NCBI GenBank assembly: GCA_944989445.1
Contig: CALYLW010000180.1
Coordinates: 124,001-188,000, forward strand
DNA: 64,000 nt
Reading direction: 5' to 3'
DNA from: Ampullaceana balthica
Taxonomy: Eukaryota > Mollusca > Gastropoda > Lymnaeidae
Shown here: in pieces, positions 1-52,849 of the stretch
How positions within the stretch are numbered: position 1 is the first letter of the stretch
Layout: every line of letters begins with the position of its first letter
Notes under the pieces: model-generated
The model's input: only the letters and a program-made list of their open reading frames with translations
The model's database searches: none
What the model was told of the DNA's origin: nothing
Translations under genes and position numbers: made by a program

Positions 1-1226
1 TTTATTCCTATGTATCATGCTATTTTTTGTGATAGAGCGTCGCGGTGCGTATTATATTGAACAACCTTTCTGTCGCGCAATAAGGTGCGTATTTTATTGA
101 CAGCACTTTTTATAAACATATTCCTGATCGGTGCGCTTTATATTAAACACGTTTTACGACACAACTGCAATTTTGTATTTTTGGATGGTCTTGCGCTGCG
201 TGTTATAATGAACATTCTTTTAGTTACGGCTCATAAGTAAAGGATTTATAGTAAAAAACTTGGTTTTTTACGGGTTGTTTTGATTTTTTTAATTAAATCC
301 TTTATATTAACTCGTGGTATCTGCACCCGCCCTTGTCGCCAAAACTTTTGATCGATTTTTAACCCACTTTCTCGTAAGCTAGCGAGCTGAAATTTAGCAG
401 GCAGTTTCGTGTCGATGATAAAAATAATGTATCAAAATTTCAGATCGATCGCATGTACCGTAATTAAATTATTGATTTTTTAGATTATTTTATTTATTCC
501 TATGTATCATGCTATTTTTTGTGATAGAGCGTCGCGGTGCGTATTATATTGAACAACCTTTCTGTCGCGCAATAAGGTGCGTATTTTATTGACAACTCTT
601 TTTAAAAACATATTCCTGATCGGTGCGCATTATATTAAACATGTTTTACGACACAACTGCAATTTTGTATTTCTGGATGGTCTGGTATTATAATGAACAT
701 TCTTTTAGTTACGTCTCATACATATAGGATTTATAGTCAAAAACTTGTTTTTTTACGGGTTGTTTTTTTTATTAAATCCCTTATATTAACTTCACCGGCG
801 TCTCTGTCGTCATCTCTCTCTCTCTCTCTGTCTGTCGTCATCTCAGACTTGGGCGGGCGGAAAAACAAAAGTCAAAAAATGACCCACTTCCCGTGATCCG
901 ATCGAGCTGAAATTTGGCACACGGACCCGTCACACCTAACAATGTATCGTATCAAAATTTCAGATCGATCGAACGTACTGTAAATAAATTATTGCATTTT
1001 TAGTTTATCCTTATATGAGGTATGTAATTCAAATTCACTGTTTGTTATTGTTTTTTTCCACGTGAAAGTTTGAGTTGACGCGTTGAGGCGACCCATCGAA
1101 GTACCGGGGTGCTTTTGTTTACATTTTACGTGTCGCGCTGAGCTCGGTCAAGCGAATCGGCGACCAGACTTTTCCCCTCTAATGTTAAACAAAAACATTA
1201 AATATTTTTTGCATTTTAAGCTTTCG
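1..1226. repeat. GATCGATC-family dispersed repeat, tandem units
   Basis: The window opens inside a tandem array. The segment starting at base 1 recurs from about 493, a period of about 492. Units carry the motif TTTCAGATCGATCG, the phrase GTGCGTATTATATTGAA and AATCC(C/T)TTATATTAAC at unit boundaries. The last unit (about 770-1226) is a different subfamily with a short CT microsatellite and a tail that is shared with 23.16-23.30 kb. Related copies lie at 19.6, 22.9, 41.9, 45.5, 47, 48.5, 53.7 and 54.2 kb. No coding potential was seen; the short open frames here are chance. Confidence 0.8.
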
Positions 1227-1444
1227 TCAAATTTTTCACCCTTAAAAAAAGTGGTAAAATTGTAAAATTATTTCTTGTGATGTTATTATATTGTTTCTTG
1301 TCAACAAACAACCGTTATTGGTACCATTTCGCGTAAATGCTTTTAAATTCACTTTTGTAGTGTTATTATTATTGTTTATTGTTAGCTAAACCTGACACTG
1401 AATAGGTGAGTAAAAAAACGAATATATTTGATTGTAAATTTTAC
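1227..1444. other. Unassigned AT-rich spacer
   Basis: AT-rich sequence between two repeat blocks. I see no coding, RNA or repeat signature in it. Confidence 0.4.
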
Positions 1445-1542
1445 TATTAGTCCATCTATTAGTCCAGGGCCGTTTTGTCGGGCCGTTATGTCGGAGCCCA
1501 ATTGTCGGGGCCATTTTGTCCGGGGCGTTTTGTCGGTGAGCC
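1445..1542. repeat. Short periodic repeat built on GGGGCCRTTTTGTC
   Basis: About five imperfect copies of a roughly 20-bp phrase (GTCGGGGCCRTTTTGTC and variants) stand side by side. It abuts the broken hAT reading frame on its right and probably marks an insertion or repeat expansion at that edge. Confidence 0.6.
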
Positions 1543-2671
1543 ATGCTCAGCACTACAAGAACCAATTGACAAACTATTACCAAGAACTTCATCTCCAGAT
1601 TCAACACGAAACTCAAACAGTTCATACAAATTACCAGAATTTGATTTTGTTCCACGAAGTGCTAAAACATGCATGCAACAAAATAGGATTGTAGAAATGA
1701 TGGGACTCAGTTTGTTGCGTTTTTCTGGTATTTGTCTTCTAAATGATGAGTCCAACTGTTATCTATAGAAACTGCTTTGGCTTCCAATAAAGCAAATAAA
1801 ATTGATTGCATCTTCATGAGAGCCTTTGTGTCATAATGTGCTTTGCAGGTTGCTACGTGCATCTTCGTTGAAATCTTTATATTTTGTATATGGTTTAATG
1901 ACAAATACCCACTGAACTCATAGAATTACTTTTTGCAGAAACAACACGCAATATTTGCAAAAGGCACCTATTAACATTTGCGAGTATACAAGCCACGGTT
2001 ACAAGTCTGATAACTTAGTGATAACCATGCATATCTAAAAACTAAAAACTCTGTTTCCCTCACTGTCATCTCTAAAATCATAATTTTTATCAAGGGTCCA
2101 ACAATCACGAATCAGCTGCAATTTCAACTTATTTGAAAGGTCGTATGTCAAGACATACCTTCCAATATCCAATTTAGGAAATGAATAAGTGTCAGCGAAA
2201 ATCTAATTAGGCACAGTTGCTTCAGTTGTGTCTGGCTGTTGAACTTGTACTGTTGTCCTCAATGCCAATGATAAGTCAGATGCTGCAGACGCCCCAAAAT
2301 CTTCTAATAACGGCATTTCGGAATCCCGCGATTGGTCTACTTTTCGCATTTTTTTTAGCATATAAAACAATTTCTGATATCCATCCTTGGTAATCCTGCA
2401 GTTTCTACACGTATATTATTTCACAGCAAAATTCAATTTTTTCGTGAGAACTTAAGTTTTTAATTTATTAAATGCATTATTAAAATTAAATGTTGTATTT
2501 TAGCTATTACAGCAATAATTTGTAAGTCTTATTAATTTATAAGGCTTTTTTGTCGACCCTTATTTTATAATGAACTTGAATTTAATTGAAAATTGTACCT
2601 GTATGGCATTGTCAGTTAAAATGAAAAAGTGTTTCCCCCCCCCCTGGAAAAATTCCTAGCGACGCCCATGG
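1543..2671 (-). pseudogene. hAT transposase remnant (ZMYM1/TTF-finger-like)
   Basis: Read on the minus strand, the region near 2210-2070 gives phrases such as LDIGRYVLTYDLSNKLKL and LIRDCWTLDKNYDF. These resemble the N-terminal part of TTF-finger hAT transposases. The region near 1700-1560 gives TILFCCMHVLALRG and FRVESGDEVL, resembling the following conserved block. In-frame stops, a frame change and missing sequence between the blocks show it is dead. At its 5' side (about 2646-2671 on plus) lies a hAT-like terminus containing GGCGTCGCTAGGAATTTTTC next to a C run. Assignment rests on remembered family resemblance; a profile search would settle it. Confidence 0.6.
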
Positions 2672-3104
2672 GAACTGAAATATTGGAAAATTTGCAAGGT
2701 GAATTATTTGGAATGTTCAAATTTAATTTGTTCATTGTTAGGTCTATTGTTGTACCGATCCAAATAGAAGCAGGTGTTACACAAACAAAACCATTTATCA
2801 AAAGGTTGTGGTTATTACAGCCAGGATCACAGTCTTATGGAGTGACGCTGTATAATTGTATATGAGTATCTATTAGTCTCTGAGATCTTATCTCCTCCTA
2901 TTTACACAAAGATAATTACATGATATTTTTTGTTTTGTTCATCCCTAAGATCTCCTCATTACACACTTAAAAGGTAGCTATAGTGTGTACCATCCATGCC
3001 ATTTTATGTTTTTTTCAATAATGATTTAAATTTATTTAAATGGATACATATTTATGTATCTGTGTATATATGTTACTTGATTTTGTTAATGTCAAGCGGG
3101 GTAA
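2672..3104. other. Unassigned intergenic sequence
   Basis: AT-rich sequence with a short open frame (2629-2865) that overlaps the C-rich hAT terminus and shows no recognisable domain. I see no gene here. Confidence 0.4.
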
Positions 3105-3476
3105 GGGTCGTCCATAACTGACGTCACGCACCTAGGGGGAGGAGGTCACACATTTGTGACGATGAGTGACGAGGGGGAGGAAGGTGTTTAAGAAATGTGA
3201 CGTCGCATCAACTTTAAATAAAAGTTTCACTTAAATATTTGATTGTTTTTACAATTCATTTAATGACGTCTTACATGGCTTCACGCGTTTTACAATATTA
3301 TAGGGCAACCTTACACTAGATACATACATAAATGACAATAAATTAATTTGAAACACCGATTTTATTGGTCAATTTTTTGGGGGGGTCTAAGTTTTTTGTG
3401 ACGACGTGTGACAAAAAAAGGGGGGGGGGTGAAAAAATTGACAAAAATCGCGTGACGTCATTTATTGACGGCCCCC
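3105..3476. mobile_element. PIF/Harbinger-like MITE, subfamily with TGACGTCA ends
   Basis: A 372-bp element whose ends are inverted (GGGTCGTCCATAACTGACGT on the left, CGTGACGTCATTTATTGACG plus GCCCCC on the right). It is flanked by TAA on both sides (3102-3104 and 3477-3479), consistent with a 3-bp target duplication. G-rich and C-rich runs lie just inside the ends. A close relative sits at 38.08 kb. The superfamily is inferred from TIR style and TSD length. It lies about 420 bp upstream of the proposed TATA box of the CBM14 gene. Confidence 0.75.
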
Positions 3477-3892
3477 TAAGCTCAGCTCCTAAATAATGTA
3501 CTGCGCTATCTATAAAAGTTATACAATTATTATTGTTATTAGTGCCGGCAATACAAATACATGAGAAAGCAAACCTGAATATTACGTTAGTAGAAAAAGT
3601 CGCAAACATTTCTTAAGCGTCAACAAGTTCCGTTCATACTCGTTGCTGGTCAATCATTCAAGCAGCATCTGTTTCATGCGTCGACCCCGCTTCAATATTG
3701 AAATCTGTCGGACATGACAAAACTTCTGAGTCGCTAAAAATGTCAGTCCTGAATACATTCAATGGTTCTACTTTTTTTAAAATAATAATATAAAGATACG
3801 GGTATCTCTTGGAAAGGCGAACCTACTCTTCGAGGACTCAAAACCGGGACAGAATATTGATTTTCACCATATCTGCGCAAGGGCCTATGTCT

Positions 3893-3899
3893 TATAAAT
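3893..3899 (+). promoter_or_regulatory. Candidate TATA box of the CBM14 gene
   Basis: TATAAAT lies 66-72 bases upstream of the proposed start codon at 3965, which would leave a 5' UTR of roughly 35-40 bases. A second TATAAAG is at 3789-3795. No initiator can be proved from sequence alone. Confidence 0.3.
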
Positions 3900-3964
3900 C
3901 AAAACTTAACACCTGTGTTGAGGTGAGGTGATGTGAGAACGATCTTAAACATTAGATCTTAGAG

Positions 3965-44943
<40,979 letters not shown>

Positions 44944-44945
44944 AG

Positions 44946-45190
44946 AAGAGCCATACCAAGAACTACAGCCATACCAAGAACTACAGCCATACCAAGAACT
45001 ACAGCCATACCAAGAACTACAGCCATACCAAGATTTACAGCCATACCAAGAACTACAGCCATACCAAGAACTGCAGCCAAACAAAAAACTACAGCCATAC
45101 CAAGAACTACAGCCATACAAAAAACTACAGCCATACCAAGAACTACAGACATACCAAAAAACTACAGCCATACCAAAAAAACTACATCTA
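44946..45190. repeat. 18-bp minisatellite in the 3' UTR
   Basis: About 13 copies of CCATACCAAGAACTACAG starting three bases after the stop codon. In the +1 frame it is open throughout and would encode repeats of ELQPYQ. In the gene's own frame it is not translated. Confidence 0.95.
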
Positions 45191-45248
45191 TACAAAAATA
45201 GAAAAGCTAAAAAAAAAGAATTGTTAACTTTTTTGTTTACAATTTGAA

Positions 45249-45254
45249 AATAAA
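45249..45254 (+). terminator. Poly(A) signal AATAAA of the CBM14 gene
   Basis: AATAAA 306 bases after the stop codon and directly after the 18-bp array. It is the first such signal downstream. Confidence 0.55.
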
Positions 45255-45476
45255 AGTATGAGGATGATGACTGCTTTAATTGTTGTAGTGTAATTCGAAT
45301 CTTTGTGAGGATCGCTCATTGAAAATTCTGTTCTGTTTAACATTTTCAATGTGACTTCGCCTATGTTTTTCCCGAGTTAAAAGTTATGAGTTAAAAGTCA
45401 TGAACAGCGGTGAAAAAAAAATTACAAAACACACCCACAAAATAAAGTTTTCAGACATAGTAATTTTAAACATATA

Positions 45477-46245
45477 TTAGAAGTAAAAAAAAACGATTTT
45501 TAAAAACCACGTTTTTATAAGCGGACTAAAAATAAGAAAATAAATTTTTACAATTTAAAATTTAAAACAAGTACTATGATGTAATATGACTAAAAACGTG
45601 GGGCGGGCGCTTCTCTGGCTTAATTAATTCAATTCACTCATTTTCTTACTCGTCATTTGTAAACCCTAATCATTTTAGTCAAACGCCTAAAAAGCAGCCG
45701 CCCACGTTTTTAGTCATATTACATCATAGTACTTCATTAACATTTTAAATTTTTAAATTTTATTTTCTTCTTTTTAGTCCGCTTATAAAAACGTGGTTTT
45801 TAAAAATCTTTTTTTACTTCTATTTATTTTATTCTTTTTAGTCTAAGTGTATGCTATGGTGAGTTTTGAAGTATTGATTATGTTCAAATATAATACGCAT
45901 TGCCCGACAAACATTTACAGACTGGAAATGACTGATCTCCCCTTGATGTTAAACATGGTTTTTGTGGTCGGGGTTGGTGTGAACTCGGCACGTGAATGTA
46001 ATGTAAACAAGGGCAGACGGATAATATAGGCTTATATATAGATAAACTAAAAAGTTCAATAATTTAATAACGGTACATTCGATCGATCTGAAATTTTGAC
46101 GCAATGCATTGTCATCCAAGATCTATCTGTGGTAAAATTTTGAGATCTCTAGGACCATCAGAAGTGGTTTAATTTTACGTTGGCAGATTTGAAAAAAATG
46201 TGGACAGACAAACCAACAAACAGGAACAAAAGTGAGTTAATAATA
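45477..46245. mobile_element. Foldback element, second copy (right module only)
   Basis: 45486-45815 is an inverted repeat with arms of about 115 bases (CCACGTTTTTATAAGCGGAC at the outer side, AAAAACGTGGGGCGGGCGC near the loop). It continues right into a GATCGATC module like the right half of 41912-43141. The outer left module is missing. Confidence 0.8.
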
Positions 46246-46249
46246 AAAT

Positions 46250-47285
46250 ATTTAAAAAAATATATTTTTAAAAAGACACGCTTTTATTTACATATAGAAA
46301 GTGCACTAAAAAGAAGAAAATACAAATTTTCAATCCGTGAACCTATCGACTGCACATAAAAGCGTGGGGTGCCCATCACAACTCATTTCTTTTTGCAACT
46401 ACTCTTTTGCATATAGATACAATTTTCTAACTAATATGATAGTAGCATGTATATAATCAAAGTTGTGAAATTTTAAATAATTTATTAATATTCATATAAA
46501 TTTGTATTTATGTTTCGCAGCCTTGTACATGATAGCGAGTTGTGATGAGGGCCCCACGCTTTTATGTGCAGTCGATAGGTTCACGGATTGAAAATTTTTA
46601 TTTTCTTCTTTTTAATGCACTATCTATAATAATATGTAAATAAAAGCGTGTCCTTTCAAAAAAAAATTTAAATTTTTTTTTGCTACTTTTTAGTAAACAA
46701 ATTATTTTAATCAATTTTTTGACATAATCATTTCAATTTAATGAGTCAAACTTCGTTGTCTATAACTTAAATGTGATAGTGGTAAAAAGATAGATTATTA
46801 ATTACAATTTATGTATTTAAAAAAAAAGTTTCCCCAACTGAAAATTGAAACCAGTACCTCCCGGTCGAAAATCCATTAAGCCAACAATTCGGCCAACTAG
46901 GCTACACAAATACCAGTTGTTCCTCTTGTATTAACATGTCAATTAAGATTTAGTTTCGAATTACTGAGCTGTTTAACACCTGGAATGTGGTCATCGATGG
47001 CTGGTGGTGAACTCCGGTGACATTCACGTGAAAGTCAAGAATATCACGGATACAGATTATAGTGAAGGATAAACTGAAAATGCATTTATTTCATTACGGT
47101 ACATTCGATCGATCTGAAATTTTGATACAATGCATTGTCATCCAAGATCTATCTGTGGTAAAATTTTGAGATCTCTAGGACCATCAGAAGTGGTTTAATT
47201 TTACGTTACAAGATTTGACGGATACAACATACAACATACAAACAGTGTGAGTTAAATAAAAGCGTGTAAAAACGTGATAATAAAA
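46250..47285. mobile_element. Foldback element, third copy with different arm sequence
   Basis: 46270-46650 is an inverted repeat whose arms contain ACACGCTTTTATTTACATAT and CCTATCGACTGCACATAAAA. The plan is the same as at 42.4 and 45.5 kb but the arm sequence differs. The right module (46980-47240) holds TTCGATCGATCTGAAA and ends GTTAAATAAAAGCGTG. A tRNA-like relic lies between them. Confidence 0.75.
46848..46922 (-). pseudogene. tRNA-like relic or SINE head
   Basis: On minus, GTGTAGCCTAGTTGGCCGAA and TACTGGTTTCAATTTTC match A-box and B-box positions of a tRNA gene. The acceptor stem is not formed convincingly. Confidence 0.4.
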
Positions 47286-47289
47286 AAAT

Positions 47290-47921
47290 ACATGAGATTT
47301 TTGTTACATTGCCACTTTGGTACTTTGTCGATTTGGTTTCCTTGTCGTATCGTCACTTGTTATTTTGTCTTTTGTGGTTTTTTCTATCACAACTAATTAT
47401 AATTGTATCAAATTACCGCGTGTGCTTTATCCATTATTACGCTACAATTTAATTAGTCAATGACATTTTTCTACATTTATAGGATTGAAAAAAACATTAT
47501 TAAAAATAACATTCAGGTGTAGATTGGGCTGAAGGAAAGGATAGAACAGACCAGGTGTAGGCCTGGAATGACATGACATACCAGTTAAATGGATCTTTCA
47601 TCTAAACCCCTACATTAGATGACTATACAAAACAATAAACAATAGATACTTTAAAATCCGTTAAAAAACAACTAAAAAATCTAAATATAATTCACCAATG
47701 CGAGTATGTGCAAACAAAATGTGGGTGGGACTGCAATCAGGCTTATATATTACTAGATGAATAACATGTGAACAGGTGTATGAGTGAGCCTGACAGAACG
47801 TAACAAAATAGCGAACGTTTCGGCAAATAGCCTTCCTCAACGAACATACAGTGCAAAAGTAAAACGAATATAAAGAGATAAAAAAAACTTAGCTGAGCTG
47901 AAATCCAGAGTCAATGAGAGA
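47290..47921. other. Unassigned intergenic sequence
   Basis: AT-rich sequence. Near 47735-47757, GGCTTATATATTACTAGAT resembles the 5' end of the Helitron-like element at 7581-8024 read on minus, but no 3' end pairs with it. Confidence 0.35.
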
Positions 47922-48027
47922 AAACAAGGCACTTGATCAAGTCTAGTCAAACAAGGCACTTGGTCAAGTCTAGTCAAACAAGGCAATTGGTCAAGTCTAG
48001 TCAAACAAGGCACATGATCAAGTGCAG
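47922..48027. repeat. 27-bp minisatellite, 4 copies
   Basis: Unit AACAAGGCACTTGGTCAAGT plus CTAGTCA, with A/G variation in TGRTCAAG. Confidence 0.9.
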
Positions 48028-48371
48028 TAAATAATTAAGAAATAATAGATAGCACGAATACACTGTAGACGTAAAAAGAAACAGCAACAACAACCAAACT
48101 GGAATTTAAAGTGGAAATAAAACAATTTTTAAACGTAAACAATAATATGTGGCGTATGAGATAATTCTACATGCTTCAAAATCGATTTAGTCATCCATCC
48201 GTCAACCCGTTAATGAACTATCGATTAAAATTGTGTGACGAATTAATTATCATTAGGAAATCTATTGTTTTTTTTTAAAAAGTATTTACACAGGGGTTTT
48301 AACTTTATTAATTAGAATATTTATCCCTAAAATTAATTTGCACTGTTAATATCCATTTTTGTTATTATTCA

Positions 48372-48440
48372 CTAGGGGTTTTAGGGCGCCTAAGGCGCCC
48401 ACTTGTTTTGGGCTAAAAAGCCCAAGTAACGTATCCTTGT
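48372..48440 (-). mobile_element. Helitron-like 3' end
   Basis: On minus, the hairpin GGGCGCCTTAGGCGCCC is followed by TAAAACCCCTAG and then T. This is the same hairpin-plus-CTAG plan and the same flanking GGGCTTTT/AAGCCCAAGTAAC phrase as at 7581. The 5' part is not identifiable. Confidence 0.5.
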
Positions 48441-48524
48441 TTGATAAATACGAAATATTAATATTAAACTTCCTGAAATGTACACATTGTATTTTATAAT
48501 TATAAATCATCAAATCCTCTTTTT

Positions 48525-49900
48525 AAATCCTTAATATTAACTCGTGGTGTCTGCGGCCGCCCGCCCGCCGCCCGCCCGACAACCCGACCTTGTCGCCAAA
48601 ACTTTTGATCGATTTTTTACCCACTTGCTCGCAAGATAGCGAGCTGAAATTTTGCAGGCAGTTTCGTACCGATGATAAAAACAATGTATCAAAATTTCAG
48701 ATCGATCGCATGTACCGTAATTAAATTATTGATTTTTTAGATTATTTTATTTATTCCTATGTATCATGCTATTTTTTGAGATAGAGCGTCGCGGTGCGTA
48801 TTATATTGAACAACCTTTCTGTCGCGCAATAAGGTGCGTATTTTATTGACAGCTCTTTTTATAAACATATTCCTGATCGGTGCGCATTATATTAAACATG
48901 TTTTACGACACAACTGCAATTTTGTATTTCTGGATGGTCTGGCGCTGCGTATTATAATGAACATTCTTTTAATTACTTCTCGTACATAAAGGATTTATAG
49001 TCAAAAACTTCGTTTTTTACGCGTTTTTCTTATTCTTATTTAAATCCTTTATATTAACTCGTGGTGTCTGCGGCCGCTCGCCCTGCTGCTTGTCGCCAAA
49101 ACTTTTGATCGATTTTTAACCCACTTGCTCGTAAGATAGCGAGCTGAAATTTTGCAGGCAGTTTTCGTACCGATGATAAAAACAATGTATCAAAATTTCA
49201 GATCGATCGCATGTACCGTAATTAAATTATTGATTTTTTAGATTATTTTATTTATTCCTATGTATCATGCTATTTTTTGAGATAGAGCGTCGCGGTGCGT
49301 ATTATATTGAACAACCTTTCTGTCGCGCAATAAGGTGCGTATTTTATTGACAGCACTTTTTATAAACATATTCCTGATCGGTGCGCATTATATTAAACAC
49401 GTTTTACGACACAACTGCAATTTTGTATTTTTGGATGGTCTTGCGCTGCGTATTATAATGAACATTCTTTTAGTTACGTCTCATACGTAAAGGATTTATA
49501 GTCAAAAACTTGGTTTTTTACGGTTTTAAAAAAAAATCCTTTATATTAACTCGTGGTGTCTGGTTGAACCCTTGATTGCTTGTCTCTAAAACTTTGGATC
49601 GATTTTTAACCCACTTTCTCGTAAGCCAGCGAGCTGAAATTTTGCAGGCCGTTTCGTACCGATAATAAAAACAATGTATAAAAATTTCAGATCAATCGCA
49701 ATAAGGTGCGTATTTTATTGACAGCTCTTTTTATAAACATATTCCTGATCGGTGCGCATTATATTAAACCTGTTTTACAACACAACTACAATTTTGTATT
49801 TTTTGGATGGTCTTGCGCTGCGTATTATAATGAACATTCTTTTAGTTACGTCTCGTAAATACAGGATTTAGTCAAAAACTTGGTTTTTTACGTTTTTTAA
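48525..49900. repeat. GATCGATC-family tandem array, about 2.7 units
   Basis: Units of about 501 bp (TTTATTCCTATGTATCATGC at 48750 and 49251) matching the subfamily at 1-770. The third unit is internally deleted. The unit boundaries are AAATCC(T)TTATATTAAC and TAAAGGATTTATAGTC. Confidence 0.9.
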
Positions 49901-49959
49901 AAATTACATCGCTCTCTTTTCCACAAATTAAAATATAAGCTAAAACTATGACGTCATAT

Positions 49960-50393
49960 AAATACAACACAAAGATATCTTAATACAACCCTCTGATACA
50001 CATAAGGATAAAAACACTATTCTTATTCCATATTCAAGAACAAACACATTCAAATTCTTGTTCTTCCCGTCCGGAATTCGAGCTTGAAATGGGTTGCCTG
50101 AGGAAACCTGGAAAACCAACACTTTATCAACATTTAAAACTCTAATGAGAACAGGACCGAGTTTAGACATGATGAAGCTATTTGAGCTATGGGGGCCCTT
50201 TTGAAGTCCAGTTATTCTATGTCAGTGCCAAATATAAAAAAATCCCGGGGGGCCCTAAGCTGTAGCCTGTTTAGAAAATAGGTAAATCCACCACTAAATA
50301 AGAATGCTGGACCAGAAACAAACCATGGATAAGCGTAGAACGCTATAATCTTCTGTATATAAGGAGTGTCTGTAACAGATAAGATAAGATAAA
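49960..50393 (+). mobile_element. LINE 3' fragment, interrupted
   Basis: Matches the last part of the LINE ORF and its 3' end (GGAGTGTCTGTAACAGATAA). About 110 unrelated bases, including GGGGGCCC motifs, lie between the stop codon and the tail. Open frames here come from the antisense. Confidence 0.82.
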
Positions 50394-50547
50394 ATGTTAG
50401 TATTTCACCCTCCTAGGTCCTGTGCTAGTTCGATGCGGCTCTTTCTGTTCCTTTAGTTCTTTTCTGTCATTATTTAGCTATTATTATTTATCTATTATTA
50501 TTCTGCAAAACTGTTTCTGTCCATATAATATGGATGGATAACTTTGA

Positions 50548-52272
50548 CTATACAGCTATGACTATAGAGCTATGACTATAGAGCTATGACTATAGAGTTA
50601 TGACTATAGAGCTATGATTATAGAGCTATGACTATAGAGCTATGACTATAGAGCTATGACTATAGAGCTATGACTATAATGTTATGATTATAGAGCTATG
50701 ATTATAGAGCTATGACTATAGAGCTGTGATTATAGAGCTATGATTATAGAGCTATGACTATAGAGCTGTGACTATAGAGCTGTGATTATAGAGCTATGAC
50801 TATAGAGCTATGACTATAGAGCTGTGATTATAGAGCTATGATTATAGAACTATGACTATAGAGCTGTGATTATAGAGCTTTGACTATAGAGCTACTACTA
50901 TAGAGCTATGATTATAGAGCTATGACTATAGAGCTATGATTATAGAGCTATGACTATAGAGCTACTACTATAGAGCTATGATTATAGAGCTATGACTATA
51001 GAGCTATGATTATAGAGCTATGATTATAGAGCTATGACTATAGAGCTATGACTATAGAGCTATGACTATAGAGCTGTGATTATAGAGCTATTATAGAGCT
51101 ATGATTATAGAGCTATGACTATAGAGCTACTACTATAGAGCTATGATTATAGAGCTATGACTATAGAGCTATGATTATAGAGCTATTATTATAGAGCTAT
51201 GTCTATAGAGCTATGACTATAGAGTTATCATTATAGAGCTATGATTATTGAGCTATGGTAATAGAGCTATGGTAATAGAGCTATGATTAGAGAGATATGA
51301 TTATAGAGCTATGACTATAGAGCTGTGATTATAGAGCTATGACTATAGAGCTATGACTATAGAGCTGTGATTATAGAGCTATGATTATAGAACTATGACT
51401 ATAGAGCTGTGATTATAGAGCTTTGACTATAGAGCTACTACTATAGAGCTATGATTATAGAGCTATGACTATAGAGCTATGATTATAGAGCTATGACTAT
51501 AGAGCTACTACTATAGAGCTATGATTATAGAGCTATGACTATAGAGCTATGATTATAGAGCTATGATTATAGAGCTATGACTATAGAGCTATGACTATAG
51601 AGCTATGACTATAGAGCTGTGATTATAGAGCTATTATAGAGCTATGATTATAGAGCTATGACTATAGAGCTACTACTATAGAGCTATGATTATAGAGCTA
51701 TGACTATAGAGCTATGATTATAGAGCTATTATTATAGAGCTATGTCTATAGAGCTATGACTATAGAGTTATCATTATAGAGCTATGATTATTGAGCTATG
51801 GTAATAGAGCTATGGTAATAGAGCTATGATTAGAGAGCTATGATTATAGAGCTATGACTATAGATCTATGATTATAGAGCTATGACTATAGAGCTATGAC
51901 TCTAGAGCTATGACTATAGAGCTATGACTATAGAGCTATGACTATAGAGTTATGACTATAGAGCTATAACTATAGAGCTATGACTATAGAGCTATGACTA
52001 TAGAGCTATGACTATAGAACTATGACTATAGAGCTATGACTATAGAGTTATGACTATAGAGCTATGACTATAGATCTATGATTATAGAGCTATGACTATA
52101 GAGCTATGACTATAGAGCTATGACTATAGAACTATGACTATAGAGCTATGACTATAGAGTTATGACTATAGAGCTATGACTATAGATCTATGATTATAGA
52201 GCTATGACTATAGAGCTATGACTATAGAGCTATGACTATATAGCTATGACTATAGAGTTATGACTATAGAAC
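50548..52272. repeat. 14-bp minisatellite, about 120 copies
   Basis: Unit GAGCTATGACTATA with common variants GAGCTATGATTATA, GAGCTGTGATTATA and GAGCTACTACTATA. Two blocks of about 540 bp carry the same order of variants (50821 onward and 51364 onward, offset 543). Homogeneous GACTATA copies fill the last 400 bases. Confidence 0.97.
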
Positions 52273-52849
52273 TTCTTCTGTCCCTGGATTTCCATGACTA
52301 GAATGGTTTCTGTTGATGCTAATTTTCTTTGCCAAATCTATTTTTCTACTTTAAGCTCCATTCCTTAAGACCTATTGTGTTTACTACTGATTTTTAAACC
52401 ACAATAATTTTTTTTAAAAATACAACAAAACTTAACAAACTTTTGTGACAATGCGCTATTACAATTACATTGTAATGGTAATAGCGTACCTTAAATGTTT
52501 ATTTTAATAGTAAGTTCTTCGTAAGCTTTTAAAGATTTTTGTTTAACGGCGAATGAGTACCTAATTATAAGAATAGACCATTGAAGCGATAATGAGAAAC
52601 ATAGTATCAACGCTGTACTCTATTGTTTCCGTTTAAAGGCTCTACCATAACAAGGAGTCATTAAATACCGAAATCACCCTCCATATGAGTCATAAATCTA
52701 GCCCCCAGACACTGCTACTATTCTACAGTAATATCTTTTATATCTAAAGCAAATTAACAGAATTTGATTGAACAACGGCTAGTCTTTGTTAACGATGTCG
52801 GCTCTTTGAAATAACTTAAAAAGATTTTTTAAAATTTAGTCTTCATTTG
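52273..52849. other. Unassigned intergenic sequence
   Basis: AT-rich sequence between two minisatellites. Nothing recognised. Confidence 0.4.

Noticed and set aside
1083..1265. 60-codon open frame
   Set aside because: It lies mostly within a dispersed repeat unit that has the same sequence at 23.2 kb with the frame broken.
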